Origin: Draconibacterium sp.
GTDB taxonomy: Bacteria > Bacteroidota > Bacteroidia > Bacteroidales > Prolixibacteraceae
Assembly: GCA_015493625.1 (NCBI GenBank)
Contig: WGCT01000060.1
Location: 1-8,412 of the forward strand
Direction: 5' to 3'
DNA length: 8,412 bases
Below are positions 6,343-8,412 of this stretch, piece after piece. Each line of letters starts with the position of its first letter. The stretch's first letter is position 1. The notes beneath the pieces are model-generated. The model was not told the origin of the DNA. It did no database searches and worked only from the letters and a program-made list of their open reading frames with translations. Made by a program: the position numbers and the translations under genes.

Positions 6343-8007
6343 TTAGTATGCAAAACTACTGCCCCCCAGAAACTCCCGCAACAACGACGTTGGCGGAATC
6401 TCCTCATCGTCGATGGGTTTAAAGTATGAGAGGAATTTCAGCAACCGGGTTGCTTCAGAATACTCGACCCGGTTTTCGGGAACCTGTTTCAGAATAGGTT
6501 CGGCATATTTTTTTAACACAGCAAGTTCGTACAAAGTGGCCGAATTAAACATTACATCGGCATTTTCCTGGAACGGAAAAATATTTTTCTCCTCTCCTCT
6601 TCGTACCGATGGCCACCGTTTTATTGTTTCCGTTGCCGGATAACCCCGGTATTTACTGTCGCGAGTCATCCGGCGGATTAGCCGGTTATCGGCAGCCGAA
6701 ATGTGCGTATGTTCATCGAACGAGATTTGTGTAAGTGCCGAGATGAAAATTTTAAAGGTATTTTCGGTATGAACTTTTGTAAGTAAGTTGGGGTTCATCC
6801 CATGAATTCCTTCAACAACTAAAATATCGCCGGGCAGAAGTTTTAGAGAATCGCCGTTCATTATCCGTTTTCCTCTATGAAAATCGAACTTTGGCAAACG
6901 CACCTCTTTCCCGTCCATTAAGTCAATCAGTTGCTGGTTAAAAAAATCAACATCAATGGCTTCGAGTACCTCAAAGTCGTATTCACCAAACTCGTCGCGC
7001 GGAGTTTTTTCGCGGTCGACAAAATAGTTGTCGAGCGAAATTTGATACGGGCGCAAACCATTTACCGCCAACTGGACACCCAGCCGTTTGCTAAAAGTAG
7101 TTTTCCCCGATGCCGACGGACCGGCAATTAAAACCACTTTTACCTCACCATCCCGCATCGAAATTTGATTGGCAATTTCGGCTATTCTCTTTTCGTGAAG
7201 GGCCTCCGAAATTTTTATTACGTGCCCACACTTCTTGTCGAGTGTGTAACTGTTGAGGTTGCCTATTGTTGAGATATTTAAAATTTCAGCCCATTTTTTG
7301 TGCTCCTGATAAATATCGAATAGCTTTTTATGCTCAACAACTTTTCTGAGTTTTTTTATATTCTTTTGTTTTGGAACTTGCAACAGTAGCCCGTTAAAAT
7401 ACTTTACCAGTCCGAAATTTTCAACATAACCGGTTGATGGGAGTAAATGGCCATAAAAATAGTTACCCAGTTCGTTTAAAAAATAGAGGTGAGAATAGAG
7501 GTGCCCCTGCTGCTTAAACAGTTCTGTTTTTTCGAACAACTGCTGCTTTTCCAACAATTTAATTGCCTCGTCGGTTTTTATATCTTTTTTAATGAAAGGA
7601 ATATCCTGCGCAATAATTGCTTTCATCTCCTTAACAATTGCATTTATATCTTCTTCCGAGATTTCTCTCTCCAACCCATTTAACTCGCAGAAAATGCCAT
7701 TCGATATTCCATTCTGCACCTGCAACGCAACATCGGGCAAAACTTTGGTAACCGCTGCATGCAATATAAAAATTAAACTGCGCACATATAATCGAACACC
7801 GTCGGGGTGCGAAATGTCGAAAAACTCGATACGTTTTGCTTTTACAACACAAAACGAAAGCTCGCGAACTTTGTTATTTGCAACCGCTCCGCAAACCCTG
7901 TTTTTTAACTGAATATTCAAATCATTACTTATTTCTAACAGCGATGTTCCCATCGGATAATAATGTGTTGAATCTGTATTCTTACAATAAATTTCAATCT
8001 GTTTCAT
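6343..8007 (-). CDS. Nucleoside (uridine-kinase-like) kinase with ThrRS-like N-terminal domains
   Basis: The protein has 554 aa and no signal peptide, so it is cytoplasmic. It should transfer phosphate from ATP or GTP to a nucleoside or related small molecule. Residues 1-62 resemble a TGS domain. The next part (HPDGVRLYVRS at 67-77, LPDVALQVQNGISNGIFCEL) resembles the second additional domain of threonyl-tRNA synthetase, but the HxxxH editing-site motif is not kept. The kinase domain, about 285-500, has Walker A GPSASGKT (296-303), the acceptor-side DNYF (326-329) with a YDFEVLEAID segment (343-352), LPKFDF, and the Walker-B-like strand ending VVEGIHG (397-403). This agrees with the known family of TGS-containing uridine-kinase-related proteins found in Bacteroidota and Thermotoga. 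The exact substrate is uncertain, hence no gene symbol. The gene is convergent with its left neighbour, with 44 bases between the stops. A 19-bp palindrome lies 44-62 bases upstream of its ATG. Confidence 0.92.
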   Translation of the reverse strand: MKQIEIYCKNTDSTHYYPMGTSLLEISNDLNIQLKNRVCGAVANNKVRELSFCVVKAKRIEFFDISHPDGVRLYVRSLIFILHAAVTKVLPDVALQVQNGISNGIFCELNGLEREISEEDINAIVKEMKAIIAQDIPFIKKDIKTDEAIKLLEKQQLFEKTELFKQQGHLYSHLYFLNELGNYFYGHLLPSTGYVENFGLVKYFNGLLLQVPKQKNIKKLRKVVEHKKLFDIYQEHKKWAEILNISTIGNLNSYTLDKKCGHVIKISEALHEKRIAEIANQISMRDGEVKVVLIAGPSASGKTTFSKRLGVQLAVNGLRPYQISLDNYFVDREKTPRDEFGEYDFEVLEAIDVDFFNQQLIDLMDGKEVRLPKFDFHRGKRIMNGDSLKLLPGDILVVEGIHGMNPNLLTKVHTENTFKIFISALTQISFDEHTHISAADNRLIRRMTRDSKYRGYPATETIKRWPSVRRGEEKNIFPFQENADVMFNSATLYELAVLKKYAEPILKQVPENRVEYSEATRLLKFLSYFKPIDDEEIPPTSLLREFLGGSSFAY

Positions 8008-8050
8008 GTGTATATAATATAGTTTAATATTTCATTGTTAAGTCTTTTTG

Positions 8051-8069
8051 ACTCACCCTCAGGGTGAGT
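8051..8069. promoter_or_regulatory. 19-bp perfect palindrome upstream of the nucleoside kinase
   Basis: ACTCACCCT-C-AGGGTGAGT is a perfect 9-bp inverted repeat around one central base, placed 44-62 bases upstream of the kinase ATG (8007). Its GC content stands out from the AT-rich surroundings. As DNA it has the symmetry of a dimeric regulator site. As RNA it could form a 7-bp stem with a 5-base loop. On the - strand it is followed by CAAAAAG and on the + strand by AATTAA, so a terminator is not supported. Confidence 0.45.
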
Positions 8070-8240
8070 AATTAATATGTTGTTTCTCAATATACATTCC
8101 CTTTTGTAGCCGCTCCTTTAAATTTAAATCCTCGGCAATCCGGGTTTCATTTATTTAAAATTTAGAATCAAGATACAAGATAAAAAAATTAGTGCTTTAA
8201 CTTAATCCTACTTCTGTGTATGAAATCTTTTATCATGCTC

Positions 8241-8265
8241 GTTTCACCTTTTCTGTTTCACCTTT
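8241..8265 (+). repeat. Two-copy short tandem repeat GTTTCACCTTT
   Basis: GTTTCACCTTT occurs at 8241-8251 and 8255-8265, a period of 14 bases. On the - strand it reads AAAGGTGAAAC twice. With only two copies it may be a chance duplication or a pair of binding sites on one helix face. Nothing else supports a role. Confidence 0.35.
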
Positions 8266-8412
8266 CAAAAAAGTAAATATATCGAAAATTGTTTTAGCAA
8301 AAAGATTTAAGAATTAATTCTGCCTTTCGAAAATTGTATCAACTCCTTCTTTTTATCACAGCATTGGTATTTTTCCGGAATTGCTCAATTTAGGTAGAAT
8401 AAACTTTCAAAT

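Larger units (their letters stand above)
8008..8412. other. 405-bp upstream region without a supported gene
   Basis: This AT-rich stretch precedes the nucleoside kinase (- strand) and runs off the window. It contains the 19-bp palindrome at 8051-8069 and a short tandem repeat at 8241-8265. No open frame of convincing length or composition was seen. An 18-codon frame at 8220-8276 overlaps the tandem repeat and is not credible. No clear TAnnTTTG promoter was found in either direction. Confidence 0.55.

Noticed and set aside
7631..7912. Open frames of 73 and 106 codons overlapping the nucleoside kinase in other frames
   Set aside because: They lie entirely within a well-supported kinase gene with TGS-like and ThrRS-like domains and show no family features of their own.
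8220..8276. 18-codon frame beginning MKSFIML near the window end
   Set aside because: Very short, covers the GTTTCACCTTT tandem repeat, and has no promoter or conserved feature.

Overview
The window looks like a piece of a Bacteroidota chromosome. The supporting signs are AT-rich DNA, a C-terminal type IX secretion (T9SS) sorting domain on the first protein, a TonB-dependent receptor, promoter-like sites of the Bacteroidetes TTTG / TAnnTTTG type, and starts without purine-rich Shine-Dalgarno sequences. The gene set would fit a marine or sediment member such as the Marinilabiliales, but that placement is only a guess.

Layout. A strong terminator of an upstream gene (7-36) opens the window. 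It is followed on the + strand by a secreted M1-family zinc aminopeptidase with a T9SS tail (62-1987), a YhbP/UPF0306 flavin-split-barrel protein with its own promoter (2063-2509), and a two-gene unit made of a NikR/CopG-type ribbon-helix-helix regulator (2628-3029) and a small TonB-dependent receptor (3086-4930). A 534-bp gene-poor gap (4931-5464) holds a GC-rich hairpin. Next come an exported protein with a possible CsgG/LpoB-like fold (5465-6298) and, convergent on the - strand, a nucleoside kinase with ThrRS-like N-terminal domains (6343-8007). The last 405 bases (8008-8412) hold a 19-bp palindrome and a short tandem repeat but no supported gene.

The most interesting part is the regulator-receptor pair. 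The regulator keeps the NikR length and architecture, but an ungapped alignment with E. coli NikR puts Leu, Ser, Phe and Leu at the four nickel-ligand positions (His76, His87, His89, Cys95), so it should not sense nickel in the known way. The pattern CACGAA-N10-AGTAACAC lies just before both the regulator and the receptor with identical spacing, and a 15-bp palindrome overlaps the regulator's promoter. Together these suggest a self-regulated outer-membrane uptake module with an unknown ligand.

The remaining genes are mainly housekeeping or cell-envelope functions with no evident link to one another. No mobile element, CRISPR array, tRNA or rRNA was seen.
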